A stretch of 64,000 nt of DNA from Streptomyces gilvus (GTDB lineage: Bacteria; Actinomycetota; Actinomycetes; Streptomycetales; Streptomycetaceae). The position numbers and the translations under genes were made by a program. Below the pieces are notes generated by a model. That model was not told the origin of the DNA and ran no database searches. It was given only the letters and a program-made list of their open reading frames with translations. This document shows positions 17,559-26,475 of this stretch, one piece after another. Each line of letters opens with the position of its first letter. The first letter of the stretch is position 1. The stretch spans positions 62,001-126,000 of the forward strand of contig NZ_JAKWBE010000026.1 in assembly GCF_022513565.1 (NCBI RefSeq), read 5' to 3'.

Positions 17559-20500
17559 GTCCGTGCTCGCCCTGCTTCTGCTGGCGATACCCGGCGAAGA
17601 AGTCCGCCGGGGAGCCGCTGTAGAGCATGTCGAACTCGTTGTGCCACTGGTACAACCACGGCTGGAGCTCCAGCAGGCCAGCGAGGAACGGCGTGATCTC
17701 CTCGGTAGACAGCGCGGTGTTGGTGAAGTACGTGGCGAGGGCCTGCGCCTGCTCCCGGTGGTCCCAGCCGGCCCATCCGTACAGCTCGGGGGTCGCGGCG
17801 TTGGTCTGCCCGTAGGAGATGAACCGCTCCTTGGGCACGTCGAGCTTGCCGCGCGCCCTCCAGTAGGAGGGGCGGAGGAAGTCGGCCGAGGTGTACTTCG
17901 GCGGTACGGGGATGGAGTCCCGGATCTTCCGCTTGGCAGGCTCGTCGGGCGCGGCGTCCTCCTTGCGCTGGAGGTCCCACACCTCTTCCCAGTCGGCGCG
18001 CTTCTTCATGCCCGAGGGCTTGTAGCGCAGGGCGGAGAGGAACGGCACATGCTCGTCGGTGATCAGTTCGGCGACGACCTTGGCGAGTTCCTTGCGGGGC
18101 GCGTAGAGCTTGGCGACGGAGACGAAGTCCTCGTCGCGGGAGAGGGCGTCGGTGAGGCGGGCCAGCGTCAGGATGGTGGGCTGACCGTTCTCGTCGGACC
18201 AGTGGTCGCGGTTCTCCATCCGGTCGAGCAGCCAGGAACGGAGGGCCTTCTCCTGGAGCGCGTCCCAGCCCTCGGTGGCCCAGCGGCGCTTGTACTCGGG
18301 GCGCTCGACCATGCCGATGGCGCGGTTCGACTCAATGGCGTCGATCCGCTTCTGGACAACTTCTCGGTAGGCAGCGGGCCAGTGTTCTGGGATTTCCGTG
18401 ATGGGGGCGAACTTGTGGTTGTGGTGCTTGAACCAAGAAGTGTTGACCTCACCACTTTCCAACTTGCGGGCCAGAACGATAGCGAAGGCGCGTTGGGCGG
18501 GCGTGATCTCGGGGGTATCGACAGAAGCAATGATCTCCTGGTCGAGAAGCCCATAGAGGGCATAGACCTGCCAGTCCAGCTCCTCCTGAACGGCAATCAT
18601 TCGGCCACGAATTGACTCCCAATTATTTCGACCTTCACGCAGCGCAGCCGTCGTTGGCACGGTGCTGGATGCAATGACTGAGGGGCTAGTGGAAGCCAAC
18701 TGCTCGGCAAGGCCATGAAGGGTAGCGCCAAGCGTCACCGGCAGTGCAGAAGGTAGCGGGAATTCTTCCAGCTTGGTACCAGTGAACTCGAACCGATGCT
18801 CCCACGGTTCATCAGCACCGGCAACATCAGCACCAGGCCGCCCTTTGTCATGACTAACCTGCCGTAGCCAATACCCTGCAATCGAGCTGTTCAACAGCCC
18901 AAGCAGGCTCAAGTAGTCCTCCTCAGCAGCCTCCTCTTTCAACTTCACCATGGGGGCATGACGATTGAAAACCACGCCTTCCCGCGCCAGAACAAAGTGA
19001 TTATGAGTGGCAACAAAGGGAAAGACGATTGACAAAGGCGTCTTAAATTTGTCGCGATAAAACTCCCTATACTCATACCAGGAAAACCCGGGAATGGAGG
19101 AGACAATCTTACCAAACCGCTTACGATTCCAAAGAGCCTGCCGGTTAGGCCACAGGAATCGCACGACGTTGGACGCTTGGCTCGAAGAAAGGAGGTTGCC
19201 GCCCCTGCCATACGGCCAAGCCGTATAGATCCCCGGCGAAATACAGTAATCCCGCACCGCTTCACCGGTAATCATCGGCACGGCACTTTCCAAACTGCGA
19301 CGACGCGCGACAGATGCACCGGGCAAGAAGAATGCCCCATCTTCCCCAGAGATCGCGCCGAACCCAACTCCGCATGCAAGCTCCGACCGGAGTCGACCGG
19401 CCATCGCACCCTCCATCTGCGAAATCAGCTCACGCCCACCGTCCCCCAAGATCCAAGGGTGCTTGTTAAAAAACTCCGAACGAGGCAGGTCATCCACTGA
19501 GACCCACTGACTTCGCGACGGAGAAATATCCACGTGCTCAATAATGGAGCGCCAAACATATCCCTCCTCGGCGTTTTGAGGGGCAGATGGCTCTCCCTGC
19601 ACACCTCGGACAGCTCGAACCATAGGTGATCTTTGAGTTCCACCACGGCGCCGACCGACCAGAATAACAGTAGGCGTACCGTGCCCCGGAATGTAGGCAC
19701 CAGAAGTATCGATCACCTCCGTCAACTCAACGTCGTGGGCGAAGTAATTCTGCACCAACTTGACGCCAAACTCTCGCTTCATGAAGGAATTTGCGGTAAT
19801 TTGGCCGACCATCCCGTATCCGCTGCCGTCGCCGCCCCCACGCTTCGCCAGCTCAAAAAAACGCTCGACAAAAGGAACTGACAGCGCAAACTCCATGGCG
19901 CAGCTCTTGTACAGATCACGGTACAGTTGGTTTAGCTGCTTATCCTTGACCGTAATGTACGGAGGGTTTCCTACAACCACATGGTAGCGCCCTTGCTGCA
20001 AAATCCCCGGGTGCTCGTGTACATCCTCCGTCTCGTAAGCAAACGAGGCCAGCGGATCGTCCACCCCGTCCTCATCCCCGCCCAGCGTCAGCTCCAACTG
20101 CCGCGCCTTGATGAGCGAGTCCCCCACCGCCAGATGAATCGGCCACTCGTACTTCGCTGCCTCCGCCAGTGTCCGCACACCGCTCGTGGCCATGGCTGCA
20201 ACCAACAACCGGAACCGCGCAATGGCCACCGCGAACGGGTTGATGTCCACCCCGTGCACCGAGTCCAGCGCAGCCCGCACCCGCTCATGCACATCCCGCA
20301 CAGGCTGCCCCTCAGCCCACAGCCGCACGAGCCGCCGAAACGCCCCCAACACAAAGTGCCCCGACCCACACGTAGGGTCGATCATCTTCAGGCCCTCGTA
20401 CCCGAACTCCCGCACCGCCGGGGTCATAGTCCGGTCGAGGATGAACTCCTCCACGAACTCCGGCGTCTGGAGCAGCGCGTACGTCTTCCGCGCAGCCTCA

Positions 20501-21096
20501 CTCAGGTCCTGGTACAGGTCCCCCAGGAACCGCGTGTCCCACCCCTCCGTGCCGTCCTCGTTCAGCGGGTCGGTGAAGTCATGGACGAGGACACCCGCCT
20601 CATCCCTCCCCCGCCAGAACTCGACCAACTCCCGCGCCCCGTCATGCGAGAGCGGGATCTGGTACAGCGGGTTGTGCCGCTTGTCGAAGAGAAGCCGGCC
20701 TGCCTGGCCCTGCCCCAGTTCCTCGAACGCCTTCTCCAGCCACCCCCGGTACGTCGGGTTGTCGTCCGTCTCCACGTACGCGTCGTACCGCGACTCCGCC
20801 AGCTCCCGCCGGTCGCCGTCCGGCCCCGTCAGGTACGGCTCCGGGATCAGCCGGTTGTCCTCGCAGAACCGCACGAACACAGTGCCCAGCACCCACGCCA
20901 CCGCGACCTGCGTGACCCGCTCGTCGAGCCACGAGGTCCACGTCGCCGCCGTACGCCCGAGCTTGCGCGCCTGGTCGTACTCGGCCCTCAGCCGCGCATT
21001 GACATCGCCCAGCGCCTTCACCTGTCGCCCGAGGTCGGTCTCGACCGCCTTGACCTGCTGCTTCAGGTCGTCCAACAGAGCCTTGCGGTCGATCAC
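17485..21096 (-). CDS. pglX: BREX/Pgl adenine-specific DNA methyltransferase PglX
   Basis: Protein of 1203 residues, the methyltransferase of the Pgl/BREX type 2 system. SAM-binding motif I (DPTCGSGHF) is near residue 243 and catalytic motif IV (NPPY) near 377, the order of an m6A gamma-type enzyme. A GTG start at 21096 overlaps the pglW stop (GTGA), so PglW and PglX are co-translated. Known role: PglX modifies DNA as part of phage discrimination and is toxic unless balanced by PglZ. The stretch about 18360-19980, coding residues about 372-912, is visibly AT-richer than both ends and uses codons rare here (TAT, TTT, AGG, AAA around EYREFYRDKF). It covers the probable target-recognition region. 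The 3' end overlaps the plus-strand HATPase gene. Confidence 0.95.
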   Translation of the reverse strand: MIDRKALLDDLKQQVKAVETDLGRQVKALGDVNARLRAEYDQARKLGRTAATWTSWLDERVTQVAVAWVLGTVFVRFCEDNRLIPEPYLTGPDGDRRELAESRYDAYVETDDNPTYRGWLEKAFEELGQGQAGRLLFDKRHNPLYQIPLSHDGARELVEFWRGRDEAGVLVHDFTDPLNEDGTEGWDTRFLGDLYQDLSEAARKTYALLQTPEFVEEFILDRTMTPAVREFGYEGLKMIDPTCGSGHFVLGAFRRLVRLWAEGQPVRDVHERVRAALDSVHGVDINPFAVAIARFRLLVAAMATSGVRTLAEAAKYEWPIHLAVGDSLIKARQLELTLGGDEDGVDDPLASFAYETEDVHEHPGILQQGRYHVVVGNPPYITVKDKQLNQLYRDLYKSCAMEFALSVPFVERFFELAKRGGGDGSGYGMVGQITANSFMKREFGVKLVQNYFAHDVELTEVIDTSGAYIPGHGTPTVILVGRRRGGTQRSPMVRAVRGVQGEPSAPQNAEEGYVWRSIIEHVDISPSRSQWVSVDDLPRSEFFNKHPWILGDGGRELISQMEGAMAGRLRSELACGVGFGAISGEDGAFFLPGASVARRRSLESAVPMITGEAVRDYCISPGIYTAWPYGRGGNLLSSSQASNVVRFLWPNRQALWNRKRFGKIVSSIPGFSWYEYREFYRDKFKTPLSIVFPFVATHNHFVLAREGVVFNRHAPMVKLKEEAAEEDYLSLLGLLNSSIAGYWLRQVSHDKGRPGADVAGADEPWEHRFEFTGTKLEEFPLPSALPVTLGATLHGLAEQLASTSPSVIASSTVPTTAALREGRNNWESIRGRMIAVQEELDWQVYALYGLLDQEIIASVDTPEITPAQRAFAIVLARKLESGEVNTSWFKHHNHKFAPITEIPEHWPAAYREVVQKRIDAIESNRAIGMVERPEYKRRWATEGWDALQEKALRSWLLDRMENRDHWSDENGQPTILTLARLTDALSRDEDFVSVAKLYAPRKELAKVVAELITDEHVPFLSALRYKPSGMKKRADWEEVWDLQRKEDAAPDEPAKRKIRDSIPVPPKYTSADFLRPSYWRARGKLDVPKERFISYGQTNAATPELYGWAGWDHREQAQALATYFTNTALSTEEITPFLAGLLELQPWLYQWHNEFDMLYSGSPADFFAGYRQQKQGEHGLTDDDLRNWRPQAATRGRRAAVKK

Positions 21097-24000
21097 TTGA
21101 CGTCTCCCTCGACACCGCTTGCCACAACCTCGCCGGATCCACGATGGGCGTTGCCCACCCACGTGTCCGGAAGCTGGATCCACTCCCCCAGGCCGGCCTG
21201 GTACGGCACGGCGACCTGCCCGAGCCGGGGCTCACGCGTCGGGTCGGCCTGCGGGACCAGGAGCCACAGCCCCCGCCCGCCCCGCCGGGCCGCCGACGCG
21301 AGCCGGTCCAGGACGCCCATCGCGTCGTACCGCGCGAACACCCCGGCCTCGGTCAGCAGCACAGGACCAGGAGCCGAAACACCGCCACCGTTGCGCAGCA
21401 GCTCCACGATCCGGGGCTCCACCGAGCCCCACGCCGTCCGCGCGTACTCGGCGAACCGCACCGCACCCTTCGAGCCCGCCTCGGCGGCGTCCGCCTTGAG
21501 CAGGGTCTCCCACGTGGGCTTGGTGCCCGGCGTGACCTGCGCGTGCAGGGCCTGAAGGAACAGCTCGGTCACCGAGACCGCCTCGGCCCCCAGCCGTTCG
21601 CTGCCCAGCCCGGCCACGGCCTGCCGCACCGACCGCTGCCCCACCGTCAGCACCCGGTACCCGTCCCGGCGGGCCGACGCCAGCAGCCGTTCCTCCGCGC
21701 GCACCGCATCCGCGAGCTGCGGGTCGTCCGCGTACCGCGTCACCGCCCCCGGACGCGTCGACTGCCGCCACGCACCCGTCGTGAGATAGCTGGACGCGTC
21801 GTCGACCCGCGTCGGCAGGTACCGCAGCGTGCCCGTGTCCTCGCGCATGCTGAGCGACAGTTCGAAGCCCGCGTCGCGCAGGGCCTTGGTGAGGGGGCCG
21901 CCGGTCGGCAGTTCGTGGGTGGCGCCGCCCCGCCCGTCCGGGACGACCAGTTCGGGGAAGCGGGCGCGCACCCGCTCGTGCACGTCCTCGCCGGTCAGGC
22001 CGGGCTGCCGGCCCTCCGGTACGCCCGGAATCCAGCGGACGAGCCCCGCCTGCGTGAGGCGCAGCGCCCGGACCAGCGGCAGGTCACGCGGATAGATCTC
22101 CAGGCGGGGAGTGGCAGCCGCGTTCACCGATGCCGCGGCCGCCAGCTCCACCATGCGCCGCTCGTCCCAGTCCACCGCGCCCGGCGGGACCGTCAGCGCG
22201 CCCAGCTCGGCCAGGACGGTGGCCGCCGTCGGCAGGGTGTCCAGCCTCGCCTGCCGGTCCGCCGTCTTGCCCAGCCGGGTCGCGTACTCCAGCAGGCCGG
22301 GCGCGGTCGGGGTGTCCGGGCCGTCGTTGTCGCGTACGTCGAGGGCAAGCAGGCCGGCGCCGAGGGACTCGTCCGTCGCCTTGCGGTTCGGCTGGTGCTG
22401 GAACTCGGCTTCCTGGGGCAGGAGTTGTTCTATCTCCACCACGGCCCGTACGGCCGCCAGGGCCATCGCGCGCCGCTGCTCACGCCCGGCGAGGTGCGTG
22501 CCGCGCCGGACGGCGAGCGCGTCGGCGATCTCGACCGCCGAGGCGACGCGGCCCATGCTGACGAGCAGGTCGATGATCTCCTCGCGCAGTGCCTGGACGG
22601 CGGGCTCGGCCTTCCAGCGCTTGCGCTCCTCCTTGAGCATCTGCGGGATACGGCCCTGGCTCAGGCCAAGGGCCTCCGCGACGTCCTTCTGCTTCGGCCA
22701 GACGCCGATGTCGGGCAGGACGCCGTGCTCGTCGGGCAGGCGCAGCAGCAGCCGCACCATCTCGGCCTTGTTGCGGTTGGAGCCGTTGTTGTTGACGGCG
22801 GGCACGAAGACGGTGGCGAGGGTGTCGAGGCTGACCGAGCGCAGCGTGCGGGGGGACAGTGCGCCCGCCGCCGGTCCCGTGGCGAGTTGTCCGGCGACGG
22901 CCGACTCGGCGGCGGTGAGCTGCTCCAGCTCCTCCTTCGCCTCCGCACGCCCCTTCGGGGTGAGCGGGGAGACGGGGATCTCGCGCAGCCGCTCGCCCCA
23001 CTCGCGCTGGCGCTGCTGGACCTCGTTGCGGGTCTTGGCGCCCAGGCCGGGGGCGTTGACGAGCTTGCGGCGGCTGTAGTCGAGGAGTTCACCGACCGTC
23101 GTGATGCCCAGGCCGTACAGGAAGGACTGGGCGGCGGGGGTGAGGCCGGAGACGGTCAGCGGGGTGTCCCGGGAGACCTCGGCGGCGAGCCGGTCGCGCT
23201 GCTGCTCGGCGGTCTCCGGCTCGGCGTCCGCGATCGCCGCGGCGGTGCCCTCGGCGGGCGTCCCCTCCCCGGTGGTCGTGGCGGCCGGGGCCGGGGAGCG
23301 GGTGCGGTGGCTGGAGGGGACGGTCTGGGAGGCGTCGAGGAAGACCTTGCGCCAGGCGTCCCGCATCGGCTTCAGCTCGGGGAACCGCTTGCTCGCGTCG
23401 CGGTGCAGGGCCTTCTGGAAGAAGGCGACGAGACCGTCCCGTACGGCCGGGTCGAAGGCCTCGGCCGCGATGGTCGGGTGCGGCCACTCCTTCGCGTCGG
23501 TCATGCGGGGCAGGACGCTGCCGTCGCCCCACTTGGGCAGTTCGCCGGAGGCCATCTGGTGCAGGGTGACGGCGACGGCGTACCGCTCGGCGTGCGAGTC
23601 GTACGAGCCGCGGGTGATGACGTCGACGAAGGGGTCGAGGTAGCCCTCGGTGCCCGCGTCGGTGTTCTTCGCGGGGTAGCCGGCGAGGGAGAAGTCGATG
23701 AGGACGAGTTCGCGGGTGCGGTTGGGGCGGATGCGGACGGCGATGTTGTCCGGCTTGATGTCGCGGTGCCAGACGCCCTCGCCCTCCAGGAAGTCGACGG
23801 CGCCGAAGAGGTAGTCGCCGTACGCCTCCAGCTGGTCGACCTGGAGGCGGCCGTTCTCACGGAGCTGGCGGGCGACGGTCTCCTCGCGGGGGCGCCGGCG
23901 GGCCCCGCCCTCGGCGGCCTGCCCGTTGTCGTCGCGTTCGTCGCCGACGTACTCCAGCGCCAGGACCGTACGGCCGCCGATGTGCAGCGGCTCGGGTTCG

Positions 24001-25787
24001 ACGAGGCGGATGATGCCGGAGTGGGGGCGCAAGCGGCCCATGGCCTCGGCCTCGCGGGCCAGGATCTCGCCGCGGCTGTCGGAGAGGGCGACCTTGAGCA
24101 CGGCCAGCGGGCGGGTCCTGCGGGCCTCGGCCTCGAGGTCGCGGACGAGGAAGGCGCGGCTGGTGGAACCGGTGCCGAGGCGGCGGCGGACCTCCCACCG
24201 GCCGGCCAGCACGTCACCGGCGACGGCCTCCAGCGGGTCCTTGTCGGCGGCGGTCCCGTCCTCCTCGCCCGGGCCCTCCGTCCCGGTGGCCGCCTGGGCC
24301 GGGGCGGTCAGGGAGTCCTCGACGTACTCCAACATGTCCAGGAACTCGTCCACGCTGGACAGGCGCTGGCCCGGCCGGTAGGCGGTGGCGGCCTGCACCA
24401 GCTCGTCCACGTCCTCCGACAGCCCGTCCACCAGGGAACTGGGGCGCAGGCCCTCCCCCGCCTCCAGGCGGGCCAGCAGCTCGGCCTGGCTGGCGGCCGG
24501 GGCCTTGCCGGTGACGAGCAGGTAGGTGAGGACGCCGAGCCCGTACACGTCGAGGTGGACCGGGTCGGGGTTGAGGGCGGTGAGCTCGGGGGCGAGGTAG
24601 GCGTCGGCGTCGTCGGCCAGGTGCATGGCGGACAGGGCGGTCGGCGCGAAGCGGGTCATGCCCTGGCCCTGGGAGGAGTCGCCGGTGCGCTGGGTGGCGA
24701 TCTGCCAGTCGGAGATCTGCAGCTGCGGGGTGAGCCAGGCGGACTCCTCCCCCACGGCCTGCCCCTTCCGGCCGCGCGGGCGGGGGACGACGTGGACGGA
24801 GCGGGCGGCGAGCGCCCGGTGGTGGATGCGGCTGGCGTGCGCGGAACGCATGGTCTCGGCGAGCTGGCGGACCAGCGCCATCCTGCCGAGGATGTCCAGC
24901 TTCTCGCCGTACTGGACCAGGTACTCGTCCAGCTTCAGCGTGTCCGGGTGGTAGTCGAAGATCAGCGCGGGGCCGGCCGCGTGGCCAGAGGGGAAGTACT
25001 GCTTGAGCTGGACGACGCCCGGATGCCTGAAGCGTCCCAGCACCGCGGCCTCGCGCCGGGCGGCGTTCTCCACGGACTGGCGCAGGGAGGCGTCCGAGCC
25101 GCGCTCGCTGAGGTAGATGCGGACGCGGGCGGCCTCGGGGAGGTCGCTGTGGCGGGCGAGGTAGTCCGCCCAGGTGCGTCCGGAGTCGAAGGACTTCTGG
25201 TCCAGCTCGTACGGGCCGACCTTGTACTGCGCGTCGCTCTTGCGGATGCCGATGTTCTTCAGGGCCGCCGCGATCTCACGCGAGCCGATCGCGGTGATGC
25301 GGCGCCGCTCGTCACGCGGGGGCTGCCCCAGCATCTCGACCAGCTGGTGGACGGTGTACACGCCGTTCTGGTCGTGGGCGGGCAGCCGCACGCGGAGGCT
25401 GTTGTCGGTGAAGCAGACGGCCTCGCCGACCCACACCCGCTTGCTGTTCTGAGCGAGCAGACCGGCCAGTTCCTTGGCCTTCTTGTTGACCAGGTGCAGG
25501 GGGTTGCCGTGGGTACGACGCCGGCCTCCCGGCGTCGTCTGCACCCAGGTGCCGTTCTCGGAGGTGACCGAGCCGTGCCAGTCCTTCAGCTCGATCATGC
25601 AGACGCCACCGGGGGCGACGACCAACAGGTCGACCTCGCGGACGTGGCCGGTGTTCGCGGTGAACGTGAAGTTCGACCAGGCCCGCCACGGGTCGGAGTC
25701 CGGCAGCTTCTCCCGGATCGCCTCCAGGCCGCGGCGTTCGTGATCGAACTCGGAATCGGTGACCGTGACCCACCGGCCTTCCCGCAT
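21093..25787 (-). CDS. pglW: Pgl serine/threonine kinase PglW with NERD domain
   Basis: Protein of about 1564 residues. An N-terminal NERD nuclease-related domain (HVREVDLLVVAPGGVCMIELK, residues 40-75) is followed by a first kinase-like region (about 220-500) in which the catalytic loop reads HHRALAARS near 320, lacking the catalytic Asp. A second kinase domain (about 535-825) is intact-looking, with a Gly-rich loop (LGTGSTSRAF), VLKVAL Lys, HRDIKPDN near 673, and DFS in place of DFG. Next come a helix-hairpin-helix-like segment (GLGITTVGELL, then APGLGAKTR, about 890-930) and a long C-terminal region. PglW is the kinase of the Streptomyces Pgl system. ATG 25787 is chosen over GTG 25823 because the family-like sequence begins there after a GGGAGTGGGGA stretch. 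Confidence 0.94.
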   Translation of the reverse strand: MREGRWVTVTDSEFDHERRGLEAIREKLPDSDPWRAWSNFTFTANTGHVREVDLLVVAPGGVCMIELKDWHGSVTSENGTWVQTTPGGRRRTHGNPLHLVNKKAKELAGLLAQNSKRVWVGEAVCFTDNSLRVRLPAHDQNGVYTVHQLVEMLGQPPRDERRRITAIGSREIAAALKNIGIRKSDAQYKVGPYELDQKSFDSGRTWADYLARHSDLPEAARVRIYLSERGSDASLRQSVENAARREAAVLGRFRHPGVVQLKQYFPSGHAAGPALIFDYHPDTLKLDEYLVQYGEKLDILGRMALVRQLAETMRSAHASRIHHRALAARSVHVVPRPRGRKGQAVGEESAWLTPQLQISDWQIATQRTGDSSQGQGMTRFAPTALSAMHLADDADAYLAPELTALNPDPVHLDVYGLGVLTYLLVTGKAPAASQAELLARLEAGEGLRPSSLVDGLSEDVDELVQAATAYRPGQRLSSVDEFLDMLEYVEDSLTAPAQAATGTEGPGEEDGTAADKDPLEAVAGDVLAGRWEVRRRLGTGSTSRAFLVRDLEAEARRTRPLAVLKVALSDSRGEILAREAEAMGRLRPHSGIIRLVEPEPLHIGGRTVLALEYVGDERDDNGQAAEGGARRRPREETVARQLRENGRLQVDQLEAYGDYLFGAVDFLEGEGVWHRDIKPDNIAVRIRPNRTRELVLIDFSLAGYPAKNTDAGTEGYLDPFVDVITRGSYDSHAERYAVAVTLHQMASGELPKWGDGSVLPRMTDAKEWPHPTIAAEAFDPAVRDGLVAFFQKALHRDASKRFPELKPMRDAWRKVFLDASQTVPSSHRTRSPAPAATTTGEGTPAEGTAAAIADAEPETAEQQRDRLAAEVSRDTPLTVSGLTPAAQSFLYGLGITTVGELLDYSRRKLVNAPGLGAKTRNEVQQRQREWGERLREIPVSPLTPKGRAEAKEELEQLTAAESAVAGQLATGPAAGALSPRTLRSVSLDTLATVFVPAVNNNGSNRNKAEMVRLLLRLPDEHGVLPDIGVWPKQKDVAEALGLSQGRIPQMLKEERKRWKAEPAVQALREEIIDLLVSMGRVASAVEIADALAVRRGTHLAGREQRRAMALAAVRAVVEIEQLLPQEAEFQHQPNRKATDESLGAGLLALDVRDNDGPDTPTAPGLLEYATRLGKTADRQARLDTLPTAATVLAELGALTVPPGAVDWDERRMVELAAAASVNAAATPRLEIYPRDLPLVRALRLTQAGLVRWIPGVPEGRQPGLTGEDVHERVRARFPELVVPDGRGGATHELPTGGPLTKALRDAGFELSLSMREDTGTLRYLPTRVDDASSYLTTGAWRQSTRPGAVTRYADDPQLADAVRAEERLLASARRDGYRVLTVGQRSVRQAVAGLGSERLGAEAVSVTELFLQALHAQVTPGTKPTWETLLKADAAEAGSKGAVRFAEYARTAWGSVEPRIVELLRNGGGVSAPGPVLLTEAGVFARYDAMGVLDRLASAARRGGRGLWLLVPQADPTREPRLGQVAVPYQAGLGEWIQLPDTWVGNAHRGSGEVVASGVEGDVK

Positions 25788-25853
25788 GCCTGTTCCCCAC
25801 TCCCTGAGTCCTGCGAGGGTCACCCGTTCCCCATGGTCAGACCCAGGATGCAG

Positions 25854-25859
25854 ATCCTA
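25854..25859 (-). promoter_or_regulatory. Candidate -10 element for pglWX
   Basis: The minus strand reads TAGGAT, the Streptomyces housekeeping -10 consensus, about 67 bases before the pglW ATG. No convincing -35 hexamer is found 16-18 bases upstream. About 40 bases further upstream, 25896-25919 (CGGGCCTATGGGACATAGGGCCCG) contains a CCTATG-GGA-CATAGG dyad that could be an operator. The rest of the gene-free stretch 25788-26091 shows nothing I can name. Confidence 0.35.
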
Positions 25860-26091
25860 GTCCCTGCCTGCGACATGAGAAGGGGTGATGAAGGACGGGC
25901 CTATGGGACATAGGGCCCGAACGGCCGGAATTGGGAGCTCTACCTCACTTGCGCCGGACGCACGGAACGTGCCAACCACATCCGAGGGCACCTGTCGCCA
26001 GGGTCCGACGTTCTGTTCCTCGCCGCACGAAGGGGGGCAGTGGTGAGATCCTTCGTCTCGACACGGGTACCAGGTCAGGGGGGGCAGACGG

Positions 26092-26457
26092 ATGCCGAGC
26101 GAAGCAGAGAAAAGGTTCCACGGCGACATGCGCAGGGGCGCCGAACGCCTCAAGCGTGAAATTGGCTACAACCCCACGCGGTTCGTCCAGATGCTGGGTG
26201 AGCTGGGCGGCGTGGGCGCCGCCAAGCAGCTCCTGCGCGGTGGCAACGCCTCGGACGGTTTCACCACACTGTGGGAGGCCTGCCGCCTCGAGCTGAGCGT
26301 CGAGGCGTTCGTTCTCCTGCCCTGGTATCGGCATCTCTTCGAAGAACACCACTTGGACACCGCTCGGTACCGGCTGAGCAAGCATGAATTCGACGTCGAC
26401 CGCTTTCTGCGCGAAGCCCAGCGGAATTCCCCTGTCTGGGCTTCACACGACATCTGA
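26092..26457 (+). CDS. Unknown 121-residue protein beside pglW
   Basis: Small soluble protein, predicted mostly helical, with no signal peptide or membrane segment. The stretch YNPTRFVQMLGELGGVGAAKQLL, then SDGFTTLWEACRLELSVEAFVL, and a closing ARYRL resembles a small domain I have seen attached to or next to restriction and helicase genes, but I cannot name it with certainty. It starts at ATG 26092 after a GGGGGG purine run. It converges on the nuclease/DUF2075 gene, only 18 bases separating their ends, and is divergent from pglW. Position between two nucleic-acid-acting systems suggests a defence accessory; this is inference. Confidence 0.6.
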   Translation: MPSEAEKRFHGDMRRGAERLKREIGYNPTRFVQMLGELGGVGAAKQLLRGGNASDGFTTLWEACRLELSVEAFVLLPWYRHLFEEHHLDTARYRLSKHEFDVDRFLREAQRNSPVWASHDI

Positions 26458-26475
26458 ACGCACGCGACCGTCCGG

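Noticed and set aside
21144..25913. 1589-codon plus-strand frame opposite pglW
   Set aside because: Same cause; no motif, and pglW has NERD and kinase motifs on the other strand.
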